A stretch of DNA of 64,000 nucleotides from Nocardioides terrae (lineage in GTDB: Bacteria; Actinomycetota; Actinomycetes; Propionibacteriales; Nocardioidaceae): assembly GCF_900112345.1 (NCBI RefSeq), contig NZ_FOLB01000003.1, forward strand, positions 124,001 to 188,000, written 5' to 3'. Below the pieces are notes generated by a model. That model made no database searches and was not told the DNA's origin. It saw only the letters and a program-made list of their open reading frames with translations. Position 1 is the first letter of the stretch. Each line of letters starts with the position of its first letter. Of the stretch, positions 14,432 through 23,443 are shown piece after piece. The position numbers and the translations under genes are program-made.

Positions 14432-17110
14432 TCAGTGAGCGGCGTCGAACCAGCTGGCGCCGGTGCCGATCGACACGTCGAGCGGGACCAGCAGGTCGGC
14501 GGCGCCGCCCATCTGCTCCCGCACCAGCGCCTCGAGGGCCTCGCGCTCGCCGGAGGCGACCTCGAGCACGAGCTCGTCGTGCACCTGCAGCAGCACCCGT
14601 GAGCCGAGCCCCTGCTCGTCGATGGCGCGCTGCAGGTCGAGCATCGCGACCTTGATCAGGTCGGCGGCCGAACCCTGGATGGGGGCGTTGAGCGCCATCC
14701 GCTCGGCGGTCTCCCGCCGCTGCCGGTTGTCGCTGGTGAGGTCGGGCAGGTAGCGGCGGCGGCCCATGATCGTCTCGGTGTAGCCGGACTTGCGCGCCTC
14801 GTCGACCACGCCGGAGAGGTAGTCGCGTACCCCGCCGAAGGTGAGGAAGTACTCCTCCATCAGGGCGCGCGCCTCACCCGGCTCGATGCCGAGCTGCTGG
14901 GAGAGCCCGAACGCCGAGAGGCCGTAGGCCAGGCCGTAGTTCATCGCCTTGATCTTGGCGCGCTGCTCGGGTGAGACGACCTCCACCCCGAAGACCCGCT
15001 GAGCGGTGATCGTGTGGAAGTCGCGGCCGGACTTGAACGCGTCGATCAGCAGCTCGTCCTGAGAGAGGTGCGCCATGATGCGCATCTCGATCTGGCTGTA
15101 GTCGGCGGTCATCAGGCAGTCGCCTCCGGCCCCGACCACGAAGCCCTGCCGGATCCGGCGGCCCTCCTCGGTCCGGACCGGGATGTTCTGCAGGTTGGGC
15201 TCGGTGCTGGAGAGCCGGCCCGTGGCCGCGATCGTCTGGTTGAACGTGGTGTGGATCCGCCCGTCCGGCTGGACGGTCTTGAGCAGCCCCTCGATCGTCA
15301 CCCGCAGCCGGGTCACGTCGCGGTGGCGCAGCAGGTGGAGCAGGAACGGATGCTCGGTCTTGACGTAGAGCTGCTGCAGCGCGTCGGCGTCGGTCGTCCA
15401 GCCCGTCTTGGTGCGCTTGGTCTTGGGCATGTCGAGCTCGTCGAAGAGGACGACCTGCAGCTGCTTGGGCGAGCCGAGGTTGATCTCCTTGCCGATGACC
15501 GCGTAGGCCTCCTCGGCCGCCTGCCGCATCTGCGCGGCGAAGTGGCTCTCGAGGGCCTCGAGGTGGTCGGTGTCGACGGCGATGCCCACCTGCTCCATCC
15601 GGGCGAGCATCCCCAACAGGGGCTGCTCGATCCCGGTGAGCAGGCGGGTCCCGCCGGCCCGCTCGACCTCGTCGGCCAGCGCGACCGACAGGTCGAGAGC
15701 GGCACGGGCGTGCAGCATCGCCGCGGCGGCGGCGTCCTCGACCCCGCCCTCGACGGAGTCGAAGAGGGCCGCCTGGTCGTCGTCGGCCTCGTGCTTGAGC
15801 TCGCGCTTGAGGTGGCGCAGGGTCAGGTCGGCCAGGTCGTAGGAGCGCTGGTCGGGCGCGACGAGGTAGGCCGCGAGCGCCGTGTCGGTCGCGAGGCCCT
15901 CCAGCCGCCAGCCCTGGGCCTCGATCGCCAGCAGCGGGCCCTTCGCGTCGTGCACGACCTTGGGTCGGGTCGGGTCGGCCAGCCAGCCGGCCAGGGCGTC
16001 GTCGTCCTCCGGGCCCAGCGCCGCGGTGTCGACGTAGGCCGCCTGGGACTCCGACGCGAAGCCGACCCCGTCGACGCGACCGGTGCCGGAGCCCCACGTG
16101 CCGCGGATGTGGACGCCGACCGGGTCGGTGCCGAGGCCGCTCAGGAAGGCGGCGACCTCGCCCGGGCCGAGCGTGGTCCCGGCCAGCTCGAACCCCGACT
16201 CGTCGATCACCACCGCCTCCTGCGGGGCGAGCACGTCCATGATGCGGGTGCGCAGCTCGCCGCGGAACTCCAGCTCGTCGAGCAGCTCGAGCGCGCTCTG
16301 GCGGTCCCACTCCTGGCGCGCCGTCGCGGCGGGCGAGAGGTCGAGCGGCAGGTCGCAGACCAGCGCGTTGAGGCGCCGGTTGCGGATCACGTCGCCGAGG
16401 TGCGCACGGAGGTTCTCCCCCGCCTTGCCGCTGATCTTGTCGGCGTGGGTGACGACGTTGTCGAGGCCGTCGTAGGTGGCGATCCACTTGGCGGCGGTCT
16501 TCGGCCCGACGCCGGGGATGCCCGGCAGGTTGTCGCTGTCCTCGCCGACGAGCGCGGCCAGCTCGGGATAGCGGTGCGGCGGGACGCCGTACTTCCCCTC
16601 GACCGCCGCGGGCGTCATCCGGGCGAGGTCCGAGACCCCGCGCATGGGGTAGAGCACCGTGGAACGCTCGGTGACCAGCTGCAGCGAGTCGCGGTCGCCG
16701 GTCAGGATCAGCACCTCCATGCCGGCCTCGAGCGCGCGCGTCGTGAGGGTGGCGATGATGTCGTCGGCCTCGTAGCCGGCGAGCGAGAGGTGCGGGATGC
16801 GCCAGGCGTCGAGCATCGCCTGGATCAGCGGGAGCTGGCTGGAGAACTCGGTCGGCGTCTTGTTGCGCTTGGCCTTGTATTCCGCGTACTCCTCCAGCCG
16901 GAAGGTCTGCCGGGACAGGTCGAAGGCGACCGCGACATGGGTCGGCTGCTCGTCGCGCAGCACGTTGGTGAGCATCGACGTGAAGCCGTAGACGGCGTTG
17001 GTGTGCTGGCCGGTGGCCGTCGTGAAGTTCTCCACGGGCAGCGCGAAGAACGCGCGGTAGGCCAGCGAGTGGCCGTCGAGGAGCAGCAGCCGGGGGGTCG
17101 ATTCAGGCAC
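14432..17110 (-). CDS. polA: DNA polymerase I
   Basis: 892 residues. Residues 1-290 are the 5'-3' flap nuclease (LLLDGHSLAYRAFFALP, GYEADDIIATL, TGDRDSLQLV, GVGPKTAAKWI); a middle 3'-5' exonuclease-like region follows, and the polymerase fills residues 520-892 with motif A DYSQIEMRIMAHLS, motif B RAKIKAMNYGLAYG and motif C QVHDELVLEV. The middle domain lacks the Asp-x-Glu that binds catalytic metal in E. coli Pol I, so proofreading is probably absent. The O-helix residue equivalent to E. coli Phe762 is Tyr725. The GTG start follows a TAGGCT box by six bases. It works in Okazaki fragment processing and repair. Confidence 0.97.
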   Translation of the reverse strand: MPESTPRLLLLDGHSLAYRAFFALPVENFTTATGQHTNAVYGFTSMLTNVLRDEQPTHVAVAFDLSRQTFRLEEYAEYKAKRNKTPTEFSSQLPLIQAMLDAWRIPHLSLAGYEADDIIATLTTRALEAGMEVLILTGDRDSLQLVTERSTVLYPMRGVSDLARMTPAAVEGKYGVPPHRYPELAALVGEDSDNLPGIPGVGPKTAAKWIATYDGLDNVVTHADKISGKAGENLRAHLGDVIRNRRLNALVCDLPLDLSPAATARQEWDRQSALELLDELEFRGELRTRIMDVLAPQEAVVIDESGFELAGTTLGPGEVAAFLSGLGTDPVGVHIRGTWGSGTGRVDGVGFASESQAAYVDTAALGPEDDDALAGWLADPTRPKVVHDAKGPLLAIEAQGWRLEGLATDTALAAYLVAPDQRSYDLADLTLRHLKRELKHEADDDQAALFDSVEGGVEDAAAAAMLHARAALDLSVALADEVERAGGTRLLTGIEQPLLGMLARMEQVGIAVDTDHLEALESHFAAQMRQAAEEAYAVIGKEINLGSPKQLQVVLFDELDMPKTKRTKTGWTTDADALQQLYVKTEHPFLLHLLRHRDVTRLRVTIEGLLKTVQPDGRIHTTFNQTIAATGRLSSTEPNLQNIPVRTEEGRRIRQGFVVGAGGDCLMTADYSQIEMRIMAHLSQDELLIDAFKSGRDFHTITAQRVFGVEVVSPEQRAKIKAMNYGLAYGLSAFGLSQQLGIEPGEARALMEEYFLTFGGVRDYLSGVVDEARKSGYTETIMGRRRYLPDLTSDNRQRRETAERMALNAPIQGSAADLIKVAMLDLQRAIDEQGLGSRVLLQVHDELVLEVASGEREALEALVREQMGGAADLLVPLDVSIGTGASWFDAAH

Positions 17111-17116
17111 CTGAGG

Positions 17117-17122
17117 AGCCTA
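17117..17122 (-). promoter_or_regulatory. -10 box (TAGGCT) of polA
   Basis: TAGGCT on the minus strand, six bases before the polA GTG at 17110; predicts a leaderless polA transcript. Confidence 0.6.
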
Positions 17123-17139
17123 TCGGTCACCGCCGACAG

Positions 17140-17145
17140 CAGAAT
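17140..17145 (+). promoter_or_regulatory. Possible -10 box (CAGAAT) of the thioesterase
   Basis: CAGAAT followed by six bases and ATG at 17152, divergent from the polA box and only 17 bases away. One mismatch from TAGAAT, which precedes hisD in the same way. Confidence 0.4.
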
Positions 17146-17151
17146 GAGCGC

Positions 17152-17583
17152 ATGACCGACGCGAAGACCTCCATCGACGACTACCTCGCCATGCTCCCCG
17201 AGGGCATGGGCACCCTCAACGACAAGGTGGGCATCGAGCTCATCGAGGTCTCGGTCGAGAGGCTCGTCGCGACGATGCCCGTGGCGGGCAACACCCAGCC
17301 GTTCGGCCTCCTGCACGGCGGCGCGTCGGTCGTCCTGGCCGAGACCCTCGGATCGATCGGGTCCGGCCTGCACGCGTTCGGGATGGGCAAGACGTCGGTC
17401 GGCGTCGACATCAACGCCACCCACCACCGCTCCGCGCGGTCGGGCCTCGTCACCGGCGTGGCCACGCCCGTCCACCTGGGCCGCAGCAGCGCGTGCTACG
17501 AGGTCGTCATCACCGACGAGCGCGGCAAGCGGGTCTGCACCTCGCGCATCACCTGCGCGCTGGTGCCGCTCCCCGAGAGCTGA
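17152..17583 (+). CDS. PaaI-type hotdog-fold thioesterase
   Basis: 143 residues with the single hotdog domain of the PaaI/YdiI group. The core motif is QPFGLLHGGASVVLAETLGS at about residues 45-65, containing the HGG loop and the acidic residue on the central helix used in acyl-CoA hydrolysis, followed by the strand SVGVDINATHHRSARSG. It is a probable cytoplasmic acyl-CoA (often aryl or hydroxybenzoyl) thioesterase; substrate not deducible. It is divergent from polA and its last 35 bases overlap the convergent acetyltransferase gene. Confidence 0.87.
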   Translation: MTDAKTSIDDYLAMLPEGMGTLNDKVGIELIEVSVERLVATMPVAGNTQPFGLLHGGASVVLAETLGSIGSGLHAFGMGKTSVGVDINATHHRSARSGLVTGVATPVHLGRSSACYEVVITDERGKRVCTSRITCALVPLPES

Positions 17584-18127
17584 GCGCCCGTCGTACGGCG
17601 AGCACGCGCTGCGGCCGCCGGTCCTGGGCGCGCTGCAGGGACGGCGCCTGCGCGTTGAGCTTGGCGCGCACGACGTGGGTCGGCGCCATCCGCAGGACGG
17701 CGTGCTGCCCCATCGCGAGCCGGGCCAGGAAACGGTTGCCATCGCGCGACATCGGCTGCGCGCCGGTCGTGATGTGGGCGATCCCCCGCTCCTCGGCGAA
17801 GAGCAGGGCCGCCTCCATCAGCGCTCGGCCGAGTCCGCGGCGACGGAAGGCCGGGAGCACGTGCGGGTGCAGCACCTGCAGCGCGGGCTCGAGATTGAGG
17901 GGCGTCACGGTCGTCATCCGCAGGAAGACGGCACCGGCACGCTCGCCGCCGTACTCGACGACGAGGACGCGCTGCTCGGCCGAGTCCGCCGCCGTCTTGA
18001 TGATCACCTCGAGATCGGCGACCTGCTCGGAGATGTCGCCACGCCTCACCGAGTCGTGCCACAGCTCGGCCAGGAATCCGGCGTCAGTGACGACTGCCTC
18101 CCGCAGCGCCACAGGGATGCGGCTCAT
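17549..18127 (-). CDS. GNAT-family N-acetyltransferase
   Basis: 192 residues. The acetyl-CoA pyrophosphate-binding motif A is present as RRRGLGRALMEAAL (R/Q-x-x-G-x-G/A) at about residues 95-110, preceded by the strand LQVLHPHVLPAF and followed by GIAHITTGAQPMSRDGNRFL typical of GNAT C-terminal strands. ATG at 18127 was chosen because it begins just ahead of the first conserved strand; the longer open frame upstream has no homology-like character. The tail after about residue 160 is basic and poorly conserved-looking and overlaps the thioesterase gene on the other strand. Substrate unknown. Confidence 0.8.
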   Translation of the reverse strand: MSRIPVALREAVVTDAGFLAELWHDSVRRGDISEQVADLEVIIKTAADSAEQRVLVVEYGGERAGAVFLRMTTVTPLNLEPALQVLHPHVLPAFRRRGLGRALMEAALLFAEERGIAHITTGAQPMSRDGNRFLARLAMGQHAVLRMAPTHVVRAKLNAQAPSLQRAQDRRPQRVLAVRRALSSRGAAPARR

Positions 18128-18306
18128 GTGTCCATGCCTTTCCAGGTGCACGTCCGGTCGGCCCCCCTCCGCCTCGACTTCCGTCGTCGTCCCAAGCCGA
18201 CGAAGGTCGAGGCCTGACACTACGGGCCGACGTGTGTCGGCGTACAGACCCCTCCGGGCGACACGACGTGACCGATCGAAGATGGGACACAGGTGGCACG
18301 GGTCAC

Positions 18307-18312
18307 TACACT
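18307..18312 (+). promoter_or_regulatory. -10 box (TACACT) of the polar amino acid importer operon
   Basis: TACACT followed by eight bases and ATG at 18321. No Shine-Dalgarno lies in the gap, so a leaderless operon mRNA is predicted. The 193-base region 18128-18320 shows no other feature I can name. Confidence 0.5.
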
Positions 18313-18320
18313 CTGCCGCC

Positions 18321-19127
18321 ATGATCAAGCGCACCCTGCTCGGCGTCGCCGCCGCGGCCACAGCTCTCGCTCTCACCGCCTGCGGATCCTCCGACAGCGG
18401 CTCCGACTCGGGCAAGGACTCCGGCTCCGCCTCCGGACTCAAGCTCGTCGACGACGGCACCCTGACCGTCTGCTCGGACGTTCCCTACGCTCCGTTCGAG
18501 GACTTCGACAAGAGCAGCCCCTCCGGGTTCAAGGGCTTCGACATCGACATCGACTCCAAGATCGCCGACGCGCTCGGCCTGAAGCTGAAGGTCCTCGACG
18601 AGGACTTCGACGGCCTGCAGAGCGGTCTGACGCTCAACGCCGGCACGTGCGACCTCGTCTCCAGCGCGCTCACCATCACCGACGACCGGGCCAAGCACCT
18701 CGCGTTCTCCGACGGCTACTACGACTCCAAGCAGTCGCTGCTGGTCCCGGAGGGCTCGTCGATCGCCGCGATCGGCGACCTCAAGGGCAAGAAGGTCGGT
18801 GTCCAGAAGGGCACCACCGGCAAGGACTACGCCAACGAGCACGCCAGCGGGGCCAGCGTCGTGGACTTCCCGAGCGACGCCGAGGAGTTCCAGGCGCTGA
18901 AGGCCGGTCAGGTCGACGCGCTGCTCCAGGACCTCCCGGTCAACCTGGCCCACGAGCAGGCCGGCGGCTTCAAGGTCGTCGAGACCTACGACACCGGTGA
19001 GAAGTACGGCCTCGCCGCCAAGAAGGGCAACGACGCGCTCATCACCGCCGTGAACGACGCGCTGACCAAGATGCGCTCCGACGGCTCGTACGACGAGATC
19101 TACAACAAGTACTTCGCGACCAGCTGA
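18321..19127 (+). CDS. Amino-acid ABC transporter substrate-binding lipoprotein
   Basis: 268 residues. The signal peptide ends in the lipobox LTAC with Cys21 as lipidation site, followed by a Ser/Gly/Asp linker (to about residue 38) and a type-II periplasmic binding domain of the SBP_bac_3 family: TVCSDVPYAPFEDF, GFDIDIDSKIADALG, GTCDLVSSALTITDDR and the C-terminal GSYDEIYNKYF. Such proteins bind polar or cationic amino acids such as glutamine, glutamate, arginine or cystine outside the membrane and deliver them to the permease. It is first in a three-gene operon with permease and ATPase. The ligand cannot be assigned confidently. Confidence 0.93.
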   Translation: MIKRTLLGVAAAATALALTACGSSDSGSDSGKDSGSASGLKLVDDGTLTVCSDVPYAPFEDFDKSSPSGFKGFDIDIDSKIADALGLKLKVLDEDFDGLQSGLTLNAGTCDLVSSALTITDDRAKHLAFSDGYYDSKQSLLVPEGSSIAAIGDLKGKKVGVQKGTTGKDYANEHASGASVVDFPSDAEEFQALKAGQVDALLQDLPVNLAHEQAGGFKVVETYDTGEKYGLAAKKGNDALITAVNDALTKMRSDGSYDEIYNKYFATS

Positions 19128-19141
19128 TCGACCGGCTGATC

Positions 19142-19933
19142 GTGAAGCGCTCGACCAAGCGACGTCTCCGCCAGGGCGGCCTCTATGCCGTCCTGGCGGC
19201 GATCGTCGTCCTCCTCGCCCTCGCGGTCGACTGGGCCAACGTCCGTGCCAACTTCTGGGCCGACGGGCTCGGCAGCAACTGGCACGACCTGATCGTCACC
19301 GGCGTCAAGAACACCGCGATCTACACCATCATCGCCTTCGCCCTCGGCCTGGCGCTGGCGCTGTTGCTCGCGCTGATGAAGCTGTCCGACGTGGTCGCCT
19401 ACCGGTGGATCGCGACGGCCTACATCGAGCTCTTCCGCGGTCTCCCGGCGCTGATCACGATCCTGTTCATGGCCTTCGCGGTGCCGATCGCGTTCCAGTG
19501 GCGGCCCCCGGGCGGCACGGCCGGGGCCGGCGTGGTCGGCCTCGTGCTGGTCGCCGGCGCCTACATGGCCGAGACCCTGCGCGCGGGCCTCCAGGCCGTT
19601 CCGAAGGGCCAGGCCGAGGCCGCTCGCTCCCTGGGCATGGGGCCGGCCCACACGCTGATCCACATCATCATCCCGCAGGCGTTCCGGATCATCATCCCAC
19701 CGCTGACCAACGAGTTCGTCCTGCTGATCAAGGACACCTCGTTGCTGTCCATCGTGGGGGCAGCCGTCGGCCAGCGTGAGCTGACCAACGTGACGCGAGA
19801 CTTCCTCAGCTCGGGCGACACCGCCGGCACCGCCACCAGCCTGATGCAGGCGGCGCTGCTCTACCTGATCATCACCCTTCCCCTGACCCGTCTCGTGGCG
19901 TGGCTGGAGAAGCGCCAGCAGAGGGCCCGGTGA
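19142..19933 (+). CDS. Amino-acid ABC transporter permease (HisMQ/GlnP type)
   Basis: 263 residues with an N-terminal helix, a periplasmic loop and a five-helix transmembrane core. The family's N-terminal signature appears in [17 protein letters not shown] and [16 protein letters not shown], and the EAA loop that couples to the ATPase is [23 protein letters not shown] at 19142 lies 14 bases after the binding-protein gene. Its stop overlaps the ATPase start by four bases (GTGA). It presumably forms a homodimeric channel since only one permease gene is present. Confidence 0.93.
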   Translation: MKRSTKRRLRQGGLYAVLAAIVVLLALAVDWANVRANFWADGLGSNWHDLIVTGVKNTAIYTIIAFALGLALALLLALMKLSDVVAYRWIATAYIELFRGLPALITILFMAFAVPIAFQWRPPGGTAGAGVVGLVLVAGAYMAETLRAGLQAVPKGQAEAARSLGMGPAHTLIHIIIPQAFRIIIPPLTNEFVLLIKDTSLLSIVGAAVGQRELTNVTRDFLSSGDTAGTATSLMQAALLYLIITLPLTRLVAWLEKRQQRAR

Positions 19934-20673
19934 GTGCCATGACGACGGCTGCCATCCACGTCAGCGACCTGCACAAGAGCTTCGGGAAGAACGAGGTCCT
20001 GAAGGGCATCGACTTCCACGTCGACCCCGGCCAGGTCGTCTGCGTCATCGGCCCCTCCGGCTCGGGCAAGTCGACGCTGCTGCGCTGCGTCAACCGGCTC
20101 GAGGAGCCGAGCAGCGGGCAGATCCTCGTCGAGGGCATCGACATCACCGACCCGGAGACGGACCTGGACGACGTCCGCACCCGGATCGGCATGGTCTTCC
20201 AGCAGTTCAACCTCTTCCCGCACATGACCGTCCTGCAGAACCTGTGCATCGCACAGCGGACGGTCAAGAGACGCTCGAAGAAGCAGGCGATCGAGATCGC
20301 TCGAGCGAATCTCGAGAAGGTCGGCCTGGCCGAGAAGGAGTCGGCCTACCCGGCGCACCTCTCGGGCGGCCAGCAGCAGCGCGTCGCGATCGCCCGGGCG
20401 CTGTCGATGGACCCCGACATGATGCTCTTCGACGAGCCGACCTCCGCGCTCGACCCCGAGCTGGTCGGCGACGTCCTCGAGATCATGAAGCAGCTCGCCG
20501 CGGAGGGCATGACGATGATGGTCGTCACCCACGAGATGGGCTTCGCCCGTGAGGTCGGGGACAAGCTCGTCTTCATGGACGGCGGCGTCATCGTCGAGGA
20601 GGGCGACCCGCGCGTCGTCCTGGCCGACCCGAAGCACGAGCGGACCAAGGCCTTCCTCGCCAAGGTCCTCTGA
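19930..20673 (+). CDS. Amino-acid ABC transporter ATP-binding protein (GlnQ type)
   Basis: About 247 residues with a complete nucleotide-binding domain: Walker [11 protein letters not shown]-loop [17 protein letters not shown], signature [15 protein letters not shown], Walker [15 protein letters not shown] and H-loop [11 protein letters not shown]. The [12 protein letters not shown] sequence is characteristic of polar amino-acid importers. The start is GTG at 19930, overlapping the permease stop, or ATG three codons later at 19939. It energises uptake by the two upstream proteins. Transcription ends at the hairpin at 20683-20719. Confidence 0.94.
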   Translation: MSAMTTAAIHVSDLHKSFGKNEVLKGIDFHVDPGQVVCVIGPSGSGKSTLLRCVNRLEEPSSGQILVEGIDITDPETDLDDVRTRIGMVFQQFNLFPHMTVLQNLCIAQRTVKRRSKKQAIEIARANLEKVGLAEKESAYPAHLSGGQQQRVAIARALSMDPDMMLFDEPTSALDPELVGDVLEIMKQLAAEGMTMMVVTHEMGFAREVGDKLVFMDGGVIVEEGDPRVVLADPKHERTKAFLAKVL

Positions 20674-20682
20674 CACGGACAG

Positions 20683-20719
20683 GACGAAGGCCCCGGTGCG
20701 ATGCACCGGGGCCTTCGTC
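20683..20719. terminator. Bidirectional hairpin between convergent ABC importer operons
   Basis: A 17-base perfect stem (20683-20699 with 20703-20719) closes on a three-base GAT loop. It sits ten bases after the GlnQ-type stop and eleven before the livF stop, so it can end both operons. No long U tract follows on either side, as is usual for very GC-rich actinobacterial terminators. Confidence 0.85.
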
Positions 20720-20729
20720 GTTCCTCAGC

Positions 20730-21449
20730 TCAGACGTCGCCGCCGAGGTAGGCGGCCTTGACCGACGCGTCGCCGGCCAGGTCACGACCGGGGCCGGAGC
20801 GGATGATCCGGCCCGTCTCCAGGATGTGGGCGGAGTCCGAGCGCTTCAGCGCCTGGGCGGCGTTCTGCTCGACCAGGAGCACCGTGGTGCCCTGGGCCCG
20901 GATCTCGTCGATGATGGCGAAGATCTGGGCGATGAGCTTGGGCGCCAGACCCATCGACGGCTCGTCGAGCAGGACGACCTTCGGCCGCGCCATCAGCGCG
21001 CGACCCATGGCGAGCATCTGCTGCTCGCCGCCCGACATGGTCCCTGCCATCTGGTTGACCCGCTCGGACAGACGGGGGAACAGGTCGAACACCCGGTCGA
21101 GGTCCTGCTGGTAGGCGGGCGTGCGCGTGTCCTTCCGGACGAACGCACCCATGTCGAGGTTCTCCCGCACCGTCATCCCGGGGAAGCAGCCACGCCCCTC
21201 GGGCGACTGGCTCAGCCCCATCTTCACCCGCTCGTACGGCGGCAGGTGGGTGATGTCCGTGCCGTCGAACACGATCCGGCCGGCCCGGACCGGTCGCAGT
21301 CCCGAGATCGTCTTCAAGGTGGTGGTCTTGCCGGCACCGTTCGCCCCGATCAGGGTCGTGATGGTGCCCTCCTCCACCCCGAAGGAGATGTCGCGGATCG
21401 CTTCGATGTGGCCGTAGTTCACACACAGGCCTTCGACCTCAAGAAGCAT
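20730..21449 (-). CDS. livF: Branched-chain amino-acid ABC transporter ATP-binding protein
   Basis: 239 residues: Walker A GANGAGKTTTLKTISG, the LivF-type LSQSPEGRGCFPGMTVRENL, signature MSGGEQQMLAMGRALM, Walker B VVLLDEPSMGLAPK and H-loop VLLVEQNAAQALK. The EGRG-x-FPxMTVxENL stretch separates LivF from LivG. ATG at 21449 has GAGGAGG seven bases upstream and overlaps the livG stop by eleven bases; a TTG start further up is less likely. Last gene of the livKHMGF operon. Confidence 0.95.
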   Translation of the reverse strand: MLLEVEGLCVNYGHIEAIRDISFGVEEGTITTLIGANGAGKTTTLKTISGLRPVRAGRIVFDGTDITHLPPYERVKMGLSQSPEGRGCFPGMTVRENLDMGAFVRKDTRTPAYQQDLDRVFDLFPRLSERVNQMAGTMSGGEQQMLAMGRALMARPKVVLLDEPSMGLAPKLIAQIFAIIDEIRAQGTTVLLVEQNAAQALKRSDSAHILETGRIIRSGPGRDLAGDASVKAAYLGGDV

Positions 21450-22251
21450 CTTCGTCCTCCTCAACGCCGAGGTAGGCCGCGATCACGGCCGGGTTGTTCT
21501 GGATCTCCTCGGGCGTGCCCTCGGCGATCTTGCGGCCGAACTCGAGCACCACGATCCGGTCGGTGACGCCCATGACCAGTCGCATGTCGTGCTCGATGAG
21601 CAGGACGGTGTAGCCCTCGTCGCGCACCCGTCGGATGAGCTCCATGAGCCGCCGCTTCTCGGCCGGGTTGAAGCCGGCCGCGGGCTCGTCGAGGCAGAGC
21701 AGCTTGGGGCCGGTCGCCATGGCGCGCGCGATCTCCAGGCGGCGCTGGTCGCCGTAGGACAGGTTCGCGGCGAGCTCGTCGTACCCCGCCGTGACACCGA
21801 CGATCCTCAGCAGCTCCTTGGCCCGGACCAGCGACGCCCCTTCGGTGCGCCGGTGGCGGGGCGTGCGGAACAGCGCGTCGAAGAAGCCGACCTTGCTGTG
21901 CACGTCCGCCCCGACCATCACGTTCTCGAGCACCGTCATCGTCTTGAAGAGTCGGATGTTCTGGAACGTGCGGGCCATGCCGAGCTTGGTGATCTGGTGT
22001 CGCTTCATCTTGGCGATCGGCTCACCGTCGAGCCGGACCTGCCCCGAGGTCGCCTGGTAGACGCCGGTCATGACGTTGAAGCACGTCGTCTTGCCGGCGC
22101 CGTTGGGACCGATCAGGCCGAGGATCTCGCCCTCGCGGATGTCGAACGACACCGAGTCGAGCGCGGTGAGGCCACCGAACCTGATGGTGACGTCGTCGAC
22201 CTCCAGCAGCGACTTGCGGGTCGCCGGCTGGGTCTGCTGGACCTCAGACAT
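21439..22251 (-). CDS. livG: Branched-chain amino-acid ABC transporter ATP-binding protein
   Basis: 270 residues: Walker [17 protein letters not shown], the LivG-type [21 protein letters not shown], signature [16 protein letters not shown], Walker [16 protein letters not shown] and the H-loop region [13 protein letters not shown], all typical of LivG. The C terminus ends in [11 protein letters not shown], the usual close of this family. It overlaps livM by eight bases and livF by eleven. It pairs with LivF as the ATPase heterodimer of the importer. Confidence 0.96.
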   Translation of the reverse strand: MSEVQQTQPATRKSLLEVDDVTIRFGGLTALDSVSFDIREGEILGLIGPNGAGKTTCFNVMTGVYQATSGQVRLDGEPIAKMKRHQITKLGMARTFQNIRLFKTMTVLENVMVGADVHSKVGFFDALFRTPRHRRTEGASLVRAKELLRIVGVTAGYDELAANLSYGDQRRLEIARAMATGPKLLCLDEPAAGFNPAEKRRLMELIRRVRDEGYTVLLIEHDMRLVMGVTDRIVVLEFGRKIAEGTPEEIQNNPAVIAAYLGVEEDEDAS

Positions 22252-23443
22252 GAGTGCCCTCCTCTTCCACGTCGCCTTCCTCCAGGGCGTCGATCTCGGC
22301 CAGCACGGCCTTGGCGCGCCTGGTCCGTCTCGGCGGTAGCAGCCCCTCGGGCCGGAAGACGGCCAGGGTCGTCAACGCGAGACCGAAGACGAGCAGCCGG
22401 TAGTCGGCGAACTCGCGGAACCGCTCCGGCAGGTAGGCGACGAGCGCGCCACCCGCCATCGCGCCCCAGCGGTTGCCCGAGCCACCGACGATGACCGCCG
22501 CCACGAACAGCATCGAGAGCAGCAGGGGGAAGCTGTCCGGGCTGATGTAGCCGCCCTGGCCGCTCGCGTAGAACGAGCCGGACAGACCGCCGATGCCGGC
22601 GCCGAGGGCGAACGCCATCAGCTTGTACTTGAAGGTGTGGACGCCCATCAGCTCGGCGGCATCCTCGTCCTCCCGGGTCGCCTCCCAGGCCCGGCCGACC
22701 TTGCTGGCCTTCACCAGCCGGTCGCCGATCACCACGAGGATCAGAGCCGTCAGCAGGAGCCAGTAGTACGGCGTCGCGTCGGTCGCCCCGAAGATCAGGA
22801 AGTGGGTGGGGTGCTCCCGGTCGAGCGACGGGACCACGCCGTTCCAGACGACGCGGGGGATCTCGAACAGGCCGCCCGGGTCGAACGGCGGCTTGGGGGC
22901 CGGCCCGATCGAGTTGGGGTGCGGGATGTCCTTGATGCCCGCCGAGGCGCCGAGCCACTCGATGTTCTTGACGCAGATCCGGATGATCTCACCGAATCCG
23001 AGCGTCACGATGGCCAGGTAGTCGCCGCGGACGCGCAGCGTCGGCGCACCCAGGATGACGCCGGTGATCATCGTGACGACGATCGCCACCGGGAGGGCCA
23101 GGAAGAACGGCCAGCTCCCGTGGTGCGACGTCAGCACACCGGTGGTGTAGGCGCCGGTGGCGTAGAAGCCGACGTAGCCGAGGTCGAGCAGGCCGGCGTA
23201 GCCGATGACGATGTTGAGACCCAGGGCGACCAGCGCGAACGCGGCGACCTGGAACATGACACCACCGAAGTCGATCTGGTTGGTGGTGAGCAGCGGCGGA
23301 CGGAGCAGCGGCAGCGAGTAGAAGAACAGGACCACCACGGCACCGGCCAGGATGCGCACGGCGCGCGGCTGCCGGCCGAACCAGTCGGTGATCTCGTTCC
23401 AGCCGTTGCCGATGGGAGCCAGGGCACTACGGAAAGAGGTCAT
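22244..23443 (-). CDS. livM: Branched-chain amino-acid ABC transporter permease
   Basis: 399 residues with about ten helices. LivM signatures are visible: [41 protein letters not shown] with the following long loop, and the C-terminal [15 protein letters not shown] and RPEGLLPPR segments. The ATG at 23443 forms an ATGA overlap with the livH stop; the longer open frame upstream lies inside livH. A soluble loop of about 60 residues after the GFGEI helix contains the PFDPGG stretch. It forms the translocation path with LivH. Confidence 0.95.
   Translation of the reverse strand: MTSFRSALAPIGNGWNEITDWFGRQPRAVRILAGAVVVLFFYSLPLLRPPLLTTNQIDFGGVMFQVAAFALVALGLNIVIGYAGLLDLGYVGFYATGAYTTGVLTSHHGSWPFFLALPVAIVVTMITGVILGAPTLRVRGDYLAIVTLGFGEIIRICVKNIEWLGASAGIKDIPHPNSIGPAPKPPFDPGGLFEIPRVVWNGVVPSLDREHPTHFLIFGATDATPYYWLLLTALILVVIGDRLVKASKVGRAWEATREDEDAAELMGVHTFKYKLMAFALGAGIGGLSGSFYASGQGGYISPDSFPLLLSMLFVAAVIVGGSGNRWGAMAGGALVAYLPERFREFADYRLLVFGLALTTLAVFRPEGLLPPRRTRRAKAVLAEIDALEEGDVEEEGTHV

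Noticed and set aside
15014-17155. A 713-residue plus-strand frame opposite polA
   Set aside because: No conserved motif and composition typical of antisense shadows; polA is intact over the same bases.
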